NCBI GenBank assembly: GCA_016930085.1
Contig: JAFGHO010000015.1
Span: forward strand, 1 to 43,085
Length of the DNA stretch: 43,085 bases
From: Spirochaetales bacterium
GTDB lineage: Bacteria; Spirochaetota; Spirochaetia; SZUA-6; JAFGRV01
Reading direction: 5' to 3'
Both the position numbers and the translations under genes were made by a program. The stretch's first letter is position 1; each line of letters begins with the position of its first letter. This document shows positions 15,985-25,031 of the stretch, piece after piece. The notes beneath the pieces are model-generated. The model ran no database searches. It was not told the DNA's origin and worked only from the letters and a program-made list of their open reading frames with translations.

Positions 15985-17118
15985 CTATGCCGGGCGGTTT
16001 TTTTTCCTGTATTCGGAGGGGGACAGGTGATATGCGGATTTGAATACCTGAAAAAAATAGGAAGAACTCGAAAATCCGAGTGCCGACGCTATCTCCGTGA
16101 TATTTCTGTCGGTTTCCGAAAGGAGTCTTGCGGCTTCTCGAAGGCGTATCCTTGAAACAAGCTGTTTGACGGTGAGGCCGTGCTTCTTCCTGATCAGGCC
16201 GGCGATCCGGCGCCGGGCGATTCCCGTGTGCCTGTGCAACATGCCGGCGGTCATGTCCGGGTCCGTGTAATGTTCCATGATATAAGCTTCGAGCCGCCTG
16301 GTGTCCTCCTCCGCGTGACTCGCGATATCGACGGGATTGTAGTCGAAATGGAACTGGGCGCCGCTTTCCGCCTTCTTCCCGCCCGCCCGGACGCGAAATG
16401 CGATCAGAATGCCAAAGGACAGGAGAAATCCGGTACCGGAAAGGATATAAAGGAGGGTGAACGACCTGTGAAAAGAGAATTCACCGACAATCAATCCGCC
16501 GGGTTCTTCCGTTTTCTGCGTGATTTTTTTCGTCTGCTGGATATTGACCGACGCGACTATGCGGAGCAGTTTATTGGGAGAATAATCCTTGCGGGATAAG
16601 TGCTGCCGGTCGAACCACCAGTCGAGAAATTCGAATTCGGACAAAGGGATGCGGTATTCCTTCATGAAGTTTTCCAGAACGATCGCCTTTTCCAGCGGAC
16701 ACCTCGTGTTTGAATCGTTTTCGACCGTATGTCCCTCGAGATGGGTTTTTATTTTGATCTGATAAACATCCCTTACCGCTGCGGCGGCCGTCATCTTCAC
16801 ATAATCAAAATCGGAGACATCGATGCCTTTGTCATTGACATCCGTCGAAAAGTAGAAACCAGCATACGGAAAGGTGACCCCGTCGCGGAGGGTATATTCC
16901 AGGGTGACCGCATTGACATCGGTCTTGAAAAGATCGATTGAAGAGGCCGTGTTTCGGGAAGGATCCCCTTCGTCCGAATATGCGTCGACCCGGTAAACAC
17001 GCTGTTTCCACGGGAAGAGGTGCAGGGGGTGCTGCATGACGGCATAGATTATGGGGATAAGGAAAAGCAGGGGGAAAAGAAAGGCTGCGTAACGCAGAAT
17101 GTCCTTTGGTTTCACCAT
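15985..17118 (-). CDS. Membrane-spanning AraC-family transcriptional regulator
   Basis: The 377-residue protein has a first transmembrane helix (about 10-29), a periplasmic domain of about 190 residues, a second transmembrane helix (about 224-246), and a cytoplasmic AraC DNA-binding domain (about 275-377). The AraC part has both helix-turn-helix units, the second ending ITEIASALGFSSSSYFFQVFKS and SPSEYRKKN. The periplasmic part has a beta-sandwich pattern with EYRIPLSEFEFLDWWF, like galactose-binding or CBM11/CIA30-type domains, so it may sense a carbohydrate directly. It is divergent from a secreted dockerin protein 193 bases away, a likely target. The sensing ligand is inference. Confidence 0.85.
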   Translation of the reverse strand: MVKPKDILRYAAFLFPLLFLIPIIYAVMQHPLHLFPWKQRVYRVDAYSDEGDPSRNTASSIDLFKTDVNAVTLEYTLRDGVTFPYAGFYFSTDVNDKGIDVSDFDYVKMTAAAAVRDVYQIKIKTHLEGHTVENDSNTRCPLEKAIVLENFMKEYRIPLSEFEFLDWWFDRQHLSRKDYSPNKLLRIVASVNIQQTKKITQKTEEPGGLIVGEFSFHRSFTLLYILSGTGFLLSFGILIAFRVRAGGKKAESGAQFHFDYNPVDIASHAEEDTRRLEAYIMEHYTDPDMTAGMLHRHTGIARRRIAGLIRKKHGLTVKQLVSRIRLREAARLLSETDRNITEIASALGFSSSSYFFQVFKSAYHLSPSEYRKKNRPA

Positions 17119-17311
17119 GGACTATCGTATACCGATTTACGACAATTGTCAAACCGGCGAATCGCCGGTTTGACCTGCCGCATCGAATGAATGCGCGGGG
17201 GCGGCATAAAACCACATTAATTGGCCCGAAAATCTCATTAATCGGAGTTAAAATTGAATGCGAAAATGCCCCGGAAGGTGTCATAATGAAAGAAAAAGCA
17301 AGGAGGAACCA

Positions 17312-18427
17312 ATGAAAGGAATTGTGAAACGAATATGGTTCATATTAATGGTGCTTGCAGGCATTGTCGTGTATCCGTACGCCCAGTCCCCGGGCGATGT
17401 CAATAATGACGGGACCGTCACTATTGTCGACGCGTTGCTTGTTGCCCAGTATTATGTCGGGCTTAATCCGGCTGTGTTTTCTCTTGATGCGGCGGATGTG
17501 AACTGCGATTCTGCGATAAATATCGTGGACGCCCTGCTTGTCGCGCAGTATTACGTTGGGCTGGTTGACGAATTCCCCTGTTCCGCCACGCCTGTGCCCA
17601 CATTGCCCCCCGGGGGGACGGAGGTCGATGTGTTCGGTATCACGATGTTCTATCCGACCCTCACCTCGTCCCTCGGCTGGGATTCCCGTCACTGGGACAA
17701 TGGTATCGAGAGAACGCTTTCCAACGATATCATGAGCGGGAACGATCCTGAAGACCCGACATTCTGGTCCGAATACCGCGGAAGCGGGGTGCTTACCATC
17801 GATGGCAGGGGCATGCTGACCATGGGCGGCAGCCAGCCGCGGATCTATATTAATCCGTATCCGGGGACGGAGGAAACGAATCCGGAGATGTTTTTCAAGA
17901 ACGTGGAAGTGACCGTTTACTACATGAGAATAGGAACCGACGGCGCGAACTGGGGAGGGTGTGTTATCGGTGTGAGAAGCGGGCCGAACGGCCATTCGAG
18001 CTGGGGTGACTACTGCGACGCGACCACCTATTACGCGCGCCTCAGACATGACGGGAATGTCGATTTTTACAAGGAACTGAAGCATCCGGACGGCGATTAC
18101 GTGATGCACCATGAGTACTGGGGCGGGGATCCCCTTCCATCCAGCCGGTGGATCGGGGTCAAGGTCTGCGCGTACAATATATCGGGCGATTCCGAGGTAA
18201 AGCTGGAAATGTACATCGACAAAACAAGCGGGGGAGCGAACGGGGGGGTATGGGAAAAGGCGATCGAGTATATCGACGACGGATCGTGGACGGTTCCTGC
18301 GTCCGGTTGTCCCTACCCCGAAAACATGCCGATTACCGAAGGCGGCGGGGTGGTCATGATCAGGAACACCGACGCGGCGGAGGCCCGGTACAAGATGTTT
18401 TCCGTTCGGGAGATCAATGTGCGGTAG
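17312..18427 (+). CDS. Secreted dockerin-bearing protein, probably polysaccharide-active
   Basis: The 371-residue product has a signal peptide (about 1-24, cleaved near YAQS). A type I dockerin follows, made of two calcium-binding loop-helix repeats ([20 protein letters not shown] and [20 protein letters not shown], about 28-85), then a Pro/Thr linker (about 90-102). The C-terminal domain of about 265 residues is rich in Trp, Tyr and Gly and looks like a jelly-roll beta-sandwich as in polysaccharide lyases or LamG-type domains; I cannot name its family. Start 17312 was chosen for AAGGAGG at 17300-17306. It is divergent from the membrane AraC regulator and convergent with a pectate lyase carrying the same dockerin. 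Confidence 0.82.
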   Translation: MKGIVKRIWFILMVLAGIVVYPYAQSPGDVNNDGTVTIVDALLVAQYYVGLNPAVFSLDAADVNCDSAINIVDALLVAQYYVGLVDEFPCSATPVPTLPPGGTEVDVFGITMFYPTLTSSLGWDSRHWDNGIERTLSNDIMSGNDPEDPTFWSEYRGSGVLTIDGRGMLTMGGSQPRIYINPYPGTEETNPEMFFKNVEVTVYYMRIGTDGANWGGCVIGVRSGPNGHSSWGDYCDATTYYARLRHDGNVDFYKELKHPDGDYVMHHEYWGGDPLPSSRWIGVKVCAYNISGDSEVKLEMYIDKTSGGANGGVWEKAIEYIDDGSWTVPASGCPYPENMPITEGGGVVMIRNTDAAEARYKMFSVREINVR

Positions 18428-18504
18428 GGCTGAAGACATTTACTGTCGCGTGCATTATAAAAGCGGCCTGCACAAGGAGATCGGCCGGCGTTGTTCAAAC
18501 TGAA

Positions 18505-18565
18505 GGGTCCAACCGGCATTCCCGGCAAGCGTGATCGATGGCGATACGCTTTGCCGGACGGACCC
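18505..18565. terminator. Long bidirectional hairpin between convergent dockerin genes
   Basis: A compound stem has GGGTCC (18505-18510) pairing with GGACCC (18560-18565), and inside it CCGGCAAGCG (18522-18531) pairing with CGCTTTGCCGG (18547-18557, one bulge). It sits between two convergent genes and probably terminates both, though it lacks a T-tract. Confidence 0.5.
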
Positions 18566-18581
18566 CGAAATGATTTTCCCC

Positions 18582-19775
18582 CTATATTTTCCCGACACCC
18601 GCATTCCCGGTCACGATCGATGTTACCTGATCCGTCGAATGCAGCTGGTAGCTGTACGGCGGATTGAAGGTGCATGTCGATGAGGTCGGCCGGCTGCCGG
18701 TGCAGTTGATGAACCGGTTGTCCCTTACATCCCAATACCCCGTCGAGTCGCTGTCCCAGTATCCGATGGGATCGTCTGCGGACTCGAAAACGTTGTTTTC
18801 GATTCTGAGCTGCGCACCCTGCCTGCAGTTGATCCCCGTCGTCGCGATATTGATGTAATAGTTGTTGTAAATGTGCCCCGTTCCGAAACGGTAGGACGGC
18901 AGGCGTGAATTGCAGTCCGCGAAATAGTTGTGGTGGTAGGTGATCTTTCTGTCATAGTCGTCGCTGTCCGACGAGCCGACGAGCGACGTCTTGTATGAAT
19001 GGTGGCAGTAATTCCAGGAAAAGGTGATGTATTCGCTTTCCGCCTTGGCGTCGAAAAGACCGTCATAGTAGTCCTTGTCGTGGTCGAGATCGTTGTACAA
19101 CTCGCAGTGATCGATCCAGACATGATCGGAGGGTCCCTCGATCCCGATACAGTCCTTGTCGCCGATGTCGACATGGTGGATGCGGAGGTTTCTGATAATG
19201 ATATTGCCGGCGCGCCATACCTTTATCCCGATCCCGTTGAGTTCCCCGCTTGTTCCGACACCGATGATTGAAATGTCTCTGACATCCTTGATGTCGATTT
19301 TCGAAAGGCCGCTTGAATTGGATTCGGTAATGGTCCCGTTGACATAGATGACACGGGGGCCGCCCGCTTTGATCGCGTTCTGGAGGTCCGTCCCTGTGTT
19401 GACCGTCACCGAGGGGCCGCCCGCGCCGCCTGTCGTTCCCCCGTTCAGTGTCGCGAAACCGACGAGGCTCGAATCGATCTGGCCCGGAGGAGAGGTGGGT
19501 GTCGGACTTTCGCAGGGAAAGGACGAAATAAGCCCCACGTAATATTGGGCGACGAGCAACGCATCGACAATATTGATGCCGCCCTCACAATTGACGTCGG
19601 CGCTGCCCGCATTGAATCCACCCGGATTGAGGCCCACGTAATGTTGAGCGATGAGAAGGGCATCGACGATGTCGATACTCGAATTCCCGTTGACATCGCC
19701 CATGGTCTGGGCCGGAAGTGAAAGTACTCCCGTGATTATAAAAACAAAGACAATTAAAAAAAGCCGTTTATTCAT
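18582..19775 (-). CDS. Secreted PL1-family pectate lyase with N-terminal dockerin
   Basis: This 397-residue enzyme cleaves polygalacturonate by beta-elimination outside the cell. A signal peptide (1-22) is followed by a two-repeat dockerin ([40 protein letters not shown]; about 26-85), a Pro/Ser/Thr linker, and a PL1 right-handed beta-helix (about 105-397). PL1 landmarks are [10 protein letters not shown], the calcium-binding [18 protein letters not shown], and the catalytic-arginine segment [17 protein letters not shown] (R-x-P-x-x-R-x-G). AAGGAG precedes the start. The dockerin implies tethering to a cohesin partner or another calcium-dependent interaction; no cohesin gene is in the window. 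Confidence 0.93.
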   Translation of the reverse strand: MNKRLFLIVFVFIITGVLSLPAQTMGDVNGNSSIDIVDALLIAQHYVGLNPGGFNAGSADVNCEGGINIVDALLVAQYYVGLISSFPCESPTPTSPPGQIDSSLVGFATLNGGTTGGAGGPSVTVNTGTDLQNAIKAGGPRVIYVNGTITESNSSGLSKIDIKDVRDISIIGVGTSGELNGIGIKVWRAGNIIIRNLRIHHVDIGDKDCIGIEGPSDHVWIDHCELYNDLDHDKDYYDGLFDAKAESEYITFSWNYCHHSYKTSLVGSSDSDDYDRKITYHHNYFADCNSRLPSYRFGTGHIYNNYYINIATTGINCRQGAQLRIENNVFESADDPIGYWDSDSTGYWDVRDNRFINCTGSRPTSSTCTFNPPYSYQLHSTDQVTSIVTGNAGVGKI

Positions 19776-20064
19776 AACATTCTCCTTATGTCATCCTGCC
19801 CGAACAGGATGGATGTGAACCGGATCGAGAAAAATATTGAAAAGATCGGTAAAAGTAAACCGGTTTATCGATCCGTAGCGGATAGTGTAGCATGCGGGAT
19901 TTCAGCAGGCAAGGAACAATATTTTAGATAAGAATACAATTCATTGGAATAGTGAACCTCCGTCCCCGGTTTTCAAACGTTGGCTATATGGAGATTACGT
20001 GAATAATGTAAACGGGAATGACGGCAGTCATACAAATGAAATTGTGCAGGCCGGGTTCTTGTTT

Positions 20065-20691
20065 TTATCGTTTAAAGGCAGTGACACAATAATGTTTTTG
20101 TGTATCCATATGGATGTCTGAAATATAAAAACCGTACAGCAATATATGCAGTTCATCGGGAGTAAAATAATGGTGAGGCAATCCTTTCTCCTCTCCGTCA
20201 AGGGGTATAAATGTACGTGGTTCAATCATTTTGAATTTGGCCGCTTGGTTTTTATATTTTGGAACTGTTATAAATAACAATCCATCCCTTCGCAAAACGC
20301 GTTTTATTTCCCTGATAATGCTTTTTATTGTTGTAATACCGGCGTGATGGATGACCTGTATGGAAATGACGGCATCTAGGAAATTGTTTTCAAAAGGCAG
20401 GGGATCTTTCATGTCACCTGATGTGAATACGGCCTCAACACCTTCATCTTTTACCCACCTGGAAGCAACGGAAAGTGCCTTTGGAGAATTATCCAGTCCA
20501 AAGACATTGAATCCTCTTTTTGCAAGGTAAATTATGTGCCTTCCGGTACCGCAGCCAAGATCCAGAATTCTTTTATGCGCTCTCTCTTTCAATATAGGTA
20601 CGATTTTGTGCATATCTTCGTGAGGGTTTATAAAGAATTTTCCGTATTTCTTGAAAATATCGTTCCAGATATTTGTTTTTGTTTGCTTCAT
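20065..20691 (-). CDS. Class I SAM-dependent methyltransferase
   Basis: The 208-residue protein has the Rossmann methyltransferase motif I ILDLGCGTGRHIIYLA (about 43-58), the acidic motif II VFGLDNS, and the post-motif segment GDMKDPLPFENNFLDAVISIQVIHH. A terminal CVTAFKR strand follows. It resembles Methyltransf_11/25 proteins of the tellurite-resistance or ubiquinone type. I placed the start at 20691 (MKQTKTNIW) because AGGA lies about eight bases upstream; a start at 20727 would add 12 residues. The substrate is unknown. It is flanked by long noncoding stretches and is probably monocistronic. Confidence 0.85.
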   Translation of the reverse strand: MKQTKTNIWNDIFKKYGKFFINPHEDMHKIVPILKERAHKRILDLGCGTGRHIIYLAKRGFNVFGLDNSPKALSVASRWVKDEGVEAVFTSGDMKDPLPFENNFLDAVISIQVIHHAGITTIKSIIREIKRVLRRDGLLFITVPKYKNQAAKFKMIEPRTFIPLDGEEKGLPHHYFTPDELHILLYGFYISDIHMDTQKHYCVTAFKR

Positions 20692-20727
20692 TGTTTTTCC
20701 TGCCATAAATGTTTTCGATAAAACCAA

Positions 20728-21244
20728 TCAATCCAATAGAAAAATTAAAATAGTATTTCTGTTATATGAGGGTGATATTTTCCCACATGAAAAAATGTAA
20801 TGGCGATGATTCTGTTGAGTGGAACCATAACAGAGAATTAATATAATACTATCAATAAAATAATATCGGCGCGTTCCCTCCATGATAAACTATAAGGTGT
20901 GTTTATGTTTTACTGCATAAACAGTCATTTATAATCAGGGAGGTCGAGGAGATGTACAGGTATTTGTTTGTCTTTTGTCTTAAAACGCTTGCATGGTTTC
21001 ATATAGTAAAGAAAATAATAGTAAACAAAATCAATTCCCGGACGATTTCATCAAATAATAATTATAATGCATTCAATACAACGGATACAAAATAAGGAAT
21101 AACTAATAACCTAAAATAAATGCATGCATTATATAGCGATAATCCATCCGTTTTCATAAAATCTTAATAGTTATTAAACATGGAGAAAATAATCCGTCTA
21201 TCATAATCGCTTCTATAAATATTATTATCAGGAGGCGAAATGTT
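20728..21244. other. AT-rich 517-bp region upstream of the TonB locus
   Basis: No convincing gene is present. An 8-bp inverted repeat TGTTTATG / CATAAACA (20900-20907, 20916-20923) could be an operator. A 47-codon frame at 20952-21095 has a good ribosome binding site but AT-rich, low-complexity content. The region probably contains the promoter for the genes from 21245 onward. Confidence 0.5.
20952..21095 (+). CDS. Possible 47-residue small protein
   Basis: The frame starts MYRYLFVFCLKTLAWFHIVK and ends at TAA 21093. A GGGAGG motif about eight bases upstream makes translation possible. The N-terminus is hydrophobic and basic, and the C-terminus is Asn-rich and looks like noncoding AT-rich DNA. 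It could be a leader peptide, or chance. Confidence 0.2.
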   Translation: MYRYLFVFCLKTLAWFHIVKKIIVNKINSRTISSNNNYNAFNTTDTK

Positions 21245-22618
21245 ATGAAAAAAAAACATTATGCAACAATTGTCCTGGTTGCGGCGGTTATGTTGTTTTG
21301 GGCCGCTTCGTGTACACCACCGGAAGAATCCAATAAAGGGCTTCAGGAGGGGGATCCGATCGGTAACGGATTTGTCGTTACCTATATCGACGACGGGGGC
21401 GGTTATGAGGCCGAAGGAACGATCGGCGGTGAAACACTCGTCAAGGTGATAGGAACCTTTACCTCGGACAGGGTCTGGACGGCGGACAAAATATGGTTTT
21501 TGGCGGGCTCGGTCTTTATCGGAAATGATTCAGCTTCATCGGCGGCAACACTTACCATCGAAGCGGGGACGGAGGTCAGGGGCATCAACGATATCACACC
21601 CGGACTCCTTGTCATTACAAGGCATTCCAGGATCGAAGCCGTCGGTACTGCGGATAATCCGATCATTTTCACGTCTGCTCAGGCACCGGGCTACCGTGCT
21701 TCGGGCGACTGGGGCGGGCTCGTCATCAACGGCAGGGCGCCGACCAATGAAGGGATGAACGTCGAGGGCGAAGGTGCCTCAGGATTATACGGCGGCGATG
21801 TCGAAGACGACGATTCCGGAACGCTCCGATATGTCCGGGTCGAGTTTGCAGGCCGGATCTTTACCACCGAAAACGAACTGAACGGTATCGCCTTTCAGGG
21901 AGTCGGTTCCGGAACCGAAGTCGACTATATCCAGGTCCACCAGAACAAGGACGACGGTGTCGAGTTCTTCGGCGGAACAGTCTCGGTCAGCCATGTCGTC
22001 ATTACCGGGGCGCAGGATGATTCACTCGACTGGACATCGGGCTGGAGGGGAACAGCACAGTATGTCATTCTTCAGCAATACCCGGGTGCGGGCGACAATG
22101 GGATCGAAGCAGACAACCTGAACGCGGAGTACACGAGAACCCCCGTTTCCGATCCGACACTTTCTAATTTTACCATTGTGGCCAACAGCGATACATCGGC
22201 GCGGGGAATACTTTTTAGAAGGGGAACAAAAGCGCGGGTCCTCAATTCGGTGATACAGGGGTATACCGGATCCATACGGCAGGACAACGCGGACGCGGAT
22301 GAGGTGATTTTCCGGGGTGTGTGCGCCGATACGGTTCCGTATGCCGACGGAGTGACGGCGGCCGATCTCTCAGCCGATGCCTCGAACGATGTACCGGGGA
22401 CGACCAATCTTCCCGCGGGTGCAGTTGCAAGCCTGGCCGGCGGCGAATATTCCTTTAACATGGTGCCCGATGACGATCCGAGTGCGGACGCGTACGATAT
22501 TACGACGATTACACCGCTATTCGGGGCGCTTGATTCTTCGGGCGCCGGTTTTGTCGGCGCGATCGACCCGGACGGGACCGACTGGTCCGCGGGCTGGATA
22601 ACCACCGCCGAAAGATAA
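21245..22618 (+). CDS. Surface lipoprotein with predicted beta-helix fold
   Basis: The 457-residue protein has a signal peptide with lipobox A-A-S-C (Cys23). The rest carries beta-helix rungs: LTIEAGTEVRG, LVITRHSRIEAVGTADNPIIFTSA, WGGLVINGRAP, LRYVRVEFAG, VDYIQVHQNKDDGVEFFGGTVSVSHVVITGAQDDSLDWTSGW. This family is often encoded beside TonB-dependent receptors in Bacteroidetes and Proteobacteria. It opens the TonB locus, with AGGAGG upstream. A strong hairpin (22654-22683) lies between it and the next gene, so it may be expressed at a different level. Likely role: outer-membrane-associated substrate capture or a receptor accessory; this is inference from context. Confidence 0.82.
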   Translation: MKKKHYATIVLVAAVMLFWAASCTPPEESNKGLQEGDPIGNGFVVTYIDDGGGYEAEGTIGGETLVKVIGTFTSDRVWTADKIWFLAGSVFIGNDSASSAATLTIEAGTEVRGINDITPGLLVITRHSRIEAVGTADNPIIFTSAQAPGYRASGDWGGLVINGRAPTNEGMNVEGEGASGLYGGDVEDDDSGTLRYVRVEFAGRIFTTENELNGIAFQGVGSGTEVDYIQVHQNKDDGVEFFGGTVSVSHVVITGAQDDSLDWTSGWRGTAQYVILQQYPGAGDNGIEADNLNAEYTRTPVSDPTLSNFTIVANSDTSARGILFRRGTKARVLNSVIQGYTGSIRQDNADADEVIFRGVCADTVPYADGVTAADLSADASNDVPGTTNLPAGAVASLAGGEYSFNMVPDDDPSADAYDITTITPLFGALDSSGAGFVGAIDPDGTDWSAGWITTAER

Positions 22619-22653
22619 TTTTCCGGATTAGGGATAAACGATCAGTATCAATG

Positions 22654-22683
22654 CCGCAGTGCCGGATCAATCCGGTACTGCGG
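22654..22683 (+). terminator. Strong hairpin between lipoprotein and DUF3450 genes
   Basis: CCGCAGTGCCGGAT (22654-22667) pairs with ATCCGGTACTGCGG (22670-22683); one pair is G-T and the loop is only CA. A weak ATTATTT follows. It may be a partial terminator or an mRNA-stabilising stem that makes the lipoprotein transcript more abundant than the downstream genes. Confidence 0.6.
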
Positions 22684-22705
22684 ATTATTTGTCAAGGAGA
22701 GGAAG

Positions 22706-23494
22706 ATGATTTCCATTGAAAACCGTAGCAACAACAAAAAAAAGACTTTTATACTCGTCATTATTATTTTCGGGGCCGTGTTTCTTTTAGGCCAGACAAC
22801 CGACAGCGCCCTTGAAAATCTTGCCGCCGAAATCGCTTCAAAACGGGCTGAAGTGGAAGCGCTTTCGGCGAAGCTTGAAAACAAAAAAGCGGATTATAAT
22901 GAACGACTCAGATCCCTCTCGATACAACACGCGGATATGGAAGCCAGGATAAAACGTGAAAATTTACGGCTTGCGCAATACGAACGGGAACTTAATGAAT
23001 ACAGAAAAAGCAATTCCGAAGCAGGCGGGTCGCAGGATTTTCTCAAACAGCTCGCCGGTCGTGTTCTTTTGAGAATACGGGCTTATATAAATGAAAGCCT
23101 CCCCTTTCAGAAGGAGGAAAGGATTTCCGAGATCGATACGTTTGAAAACCTGCTTGTAGGCGGAAATCTCGACGAGGCGGCAATTTTGGCCCGTCTGTGG
23201 AATTTCGTCGAATCCGAGTTTCGCCTTGCCACCGAAAGCGGGATTTACCGCCAGGTGATCGAACGGGGGGAGGAAACATTTCTTGCGGAAGTGATCAGAT
23301 TGGGATTCGTATTTCTTTACTACAGGACCCGGGATAATGAATACGGCTATGCGGTAAAGGAGGGCGGCGCTTGGAAGTTTACATCGGTACGGAATGAGGA
23401 AGAAAAAGACCAGATCGATCGATTGTATGACGCCCTCAGGAAAAACATACGCGAAGGCCGTTTTACTATCCCTTATCCGGGAAAGGATTTGTGA
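22706..23494 (+). CDS. DUF3450 periplasmic coiled-coil protein of TonB system
   Basis: This 262-residue protein has an N-terminal signal anchor (about 12-32). A long coiled coil follows (about 32-100, LAAEIASKRAEVEALSAKLENKK), then a globular helical part with SLPFQKEERISEIDTFENLL and VIRLGFVFLYYRTRDNEYGYAV. This is the DUF3450 pattern. DUF3450 genes typically sit directly upstream of the long MotA/TolQ/ExbB (TtpC-like) gene in TonB2-type clusters, exactly as here. The gap to the next gene is one base. It probably assembles with the motor in the periplasm; the exact role is unknown. Confidence 0.85.
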   Translation: MISIENRSNNKKKTFILVIIIFGAVFLLGQTTDSALENLAAEIASKRAEVEALSAKLENKKADYNERLRSLSIQHADMEARIKRENLRLAQYERELNEYRKSNSEAGGSQDFLKQLAGRVLLRIRAYINESLPFQKEERISEIDTFENLLVGGNLDEAAILARLWNFVESEFRLATESGIYRQVIERGEETFLAEVIRLGFVFLYYRTRDNEYGYAVKEGGAWKFTSVRNEEEKDQIDRLYDALRKNIREGRFTIPYPGKDL

Positions 23495-23495
23495 A

Positions 23496-25031
23496 ATGAA
23501 AGCGACGAGAAGATTATTTTGCCATTCAGGATGTGCGTCTTTACCCTGTAGAGAGGGAAAGCCGGTATACGACATGTTCTTATTATACATGAGTATCATA
23601 GTAATCCTTTCTATGATGGTGCCGTCTTTTAAGGTATTTGCCCAGGAAACCAATAGCGGTGTTGATCCTTTTTTTGCGGCGTACCAGAAAGAGTTTGTTT
23701 TTCTCGATAATGAAATTCGAATCCTCAACAAGAGAATTCGGGAAGTCGAGCGGGAAGGCGCGCAAAGGATCGCGGATGCGGAAGAACGGCTTCTGTCACT
23801 CGATGCGGAACTTCTCGATCTTACTTCCCGCATCGACAGACGAATCGAAGAAAGAAGGGTCGTTGAAGCGGCGATGGAAAAAGCCGATGATACCGCCGCG
23901 ATGACAGCATCGATTATCAATCAGGGAAATCAACGGTTATCGAAAAACGGGATTACGCCCTATCAAAAGAATTCCGCTATCACGGAATCCGAACAAATGG
24001 AGGCTGAACTCGACCATGTATTTGAAAAATCCATCGAAATTCTGGGATTATACGGGAAAATCGGTACGGTGCCCGGTGTTTTCTTCATGAAGGACGGAAA
24101 AGAAGCGAACGGCGAGATTGTCAATATCGGCCGTATCGCATGCTACGGAATAAGCGGAGAAACGGGCGGTACACTCGCCCCGATAGGAGGGGGAAATCTC
24201 AGCCTCATCGACGAAAAAACCGCTCCACTTGCTAAAAAACTTGCCGAAGGCGCTGTTCCGTCCTCGCTTCCTGTTTTTCTTTATGAATCGCTCGAAAAAC
24301 CGGCACAGTCGTTCGGGCAGCATAAAACGATACTCGACACGATAAAGGGAGGCGGTATTATCGGATTAACTATCATTGTTATCGGCTGCGCCGCTTTCTT
24401 TCTTATTATAGTCAGGACATTTCTTCTTTTTCAAACGGGAAGAAGTAATACGGCGATTCTCGGAAAACTCATGAATGATGTCGAGAATGGTTCCATGATA
24501 GGGGCGCTGGCGTATGCGGAAAAACTTCCCGGTGCAATCGGGAGGGTTCTCGCCGACACATTGGGGGGGATCATTGAAAAATGCGTCAATATCGAAGATA
24601 TCGTGTCCGAAAGCATACTCAATGAACAAAAACGGCTTACCGCTTTCAGATCGGCCATCACCGTGTTCGCGGCAGTGGCGCCCCTTCTGGGCCTTCTGGG
24701 TACGGTCACCGGAATGATTTCGACATTCGAAGTCATCACCCAATTCGGGACCGGAGATCCGAAACTGCTTTCGGGCGGGATTTCCGAAGCCCTTATAACG
24801 ACGGAATTCGGTCTCATGGTGGCGATACCGGTTCTTCTCTTCGGTAACCTTCTCACATCCCGGGCGGACAGGATCACGACGATACTCGAAGTCACCGCTT
24901 TACGGGTACTCAACATATCGGCGGGCCCGAACGACACCGGCGAATCCCGTGACGGTGAAACGTATTCGGACGGTGAATATAAACTCAGCGGCATCGATGA
25001 AGAGACCGATATGGTGCCCCAGGGGGTATGA
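23496..25031 (+). CDS. TtpC-like long MotA/TolQ/ExbB proton-channel protein
   Basis: The 511-residue protein has a signal or anchor segment (about 27-50) and a periplasmic coiled coil (about 65-135). A beta-rich domain follows (about 180-270, MKDGKEANGEIVNIGRIACYG), then three transmembrane helices at about 288-312, 386-410 and 432-455. The last two carry the MotA/TolQ/ExbB hallmarks APLLGLLGTVTGMI and ITTEFGLMVAIPVLL. The order matches Vibrio TtpC, an extra subunit required by TonB2 systems. Start 23496 was chosen for AAGGA upstream and its position next to the previous stop. A start at M27 is possible. The gene overlaps exbB by four bases. Confidence 0.88.
   Translation: MKATRRLFCHSGCASLPCREGKPVYDMFLLYMSIIVILSMMVPSFKVFAQETNSGVDPFFAAYQKEFVFLDNEIRILNKRIREVEREGAQRIADAEERLLSLDAELLDLTSRIDRRIEERRVVEAAMEKADDTAAMTASIINQGNQRLSKNGITPYQKNSAITESEQMEAELDHVFEKSIEILGLYGKIGTVPGVFFMKDGKEANGEIVNIGRIACYGISGETGGTLAPIGGGNLSLIDEKTAPLAKKLAEGAVPSSLPVFLYESLEKPAQSFGQHKTILDTIKGGGIIGLTIIVIGCAAFFLIIVRTFLLFQTGRSNTAILGKLMNDVENGSMIGALAYAEKLPGAIGRVLADTLGGIIEKCVNIEDIVSESILNEQKRLTAFRSAITVFAAVAPLLGLLGTVTGMISTFEVITQFGTGDPKLLSGGISEALITTEFGLMVAIPVLLFGNLLTSRADRITTILEVTALRVLNISAGPNDTGESRDGETYSDGEYKLSGIDEETDMVPQGV

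Noticed and set aside
17345-18439. A 364-codon minus-strand frame
   Set aside because: It is antisense to the dockerin protein, which has a signal peptide and good ribosome binding site.
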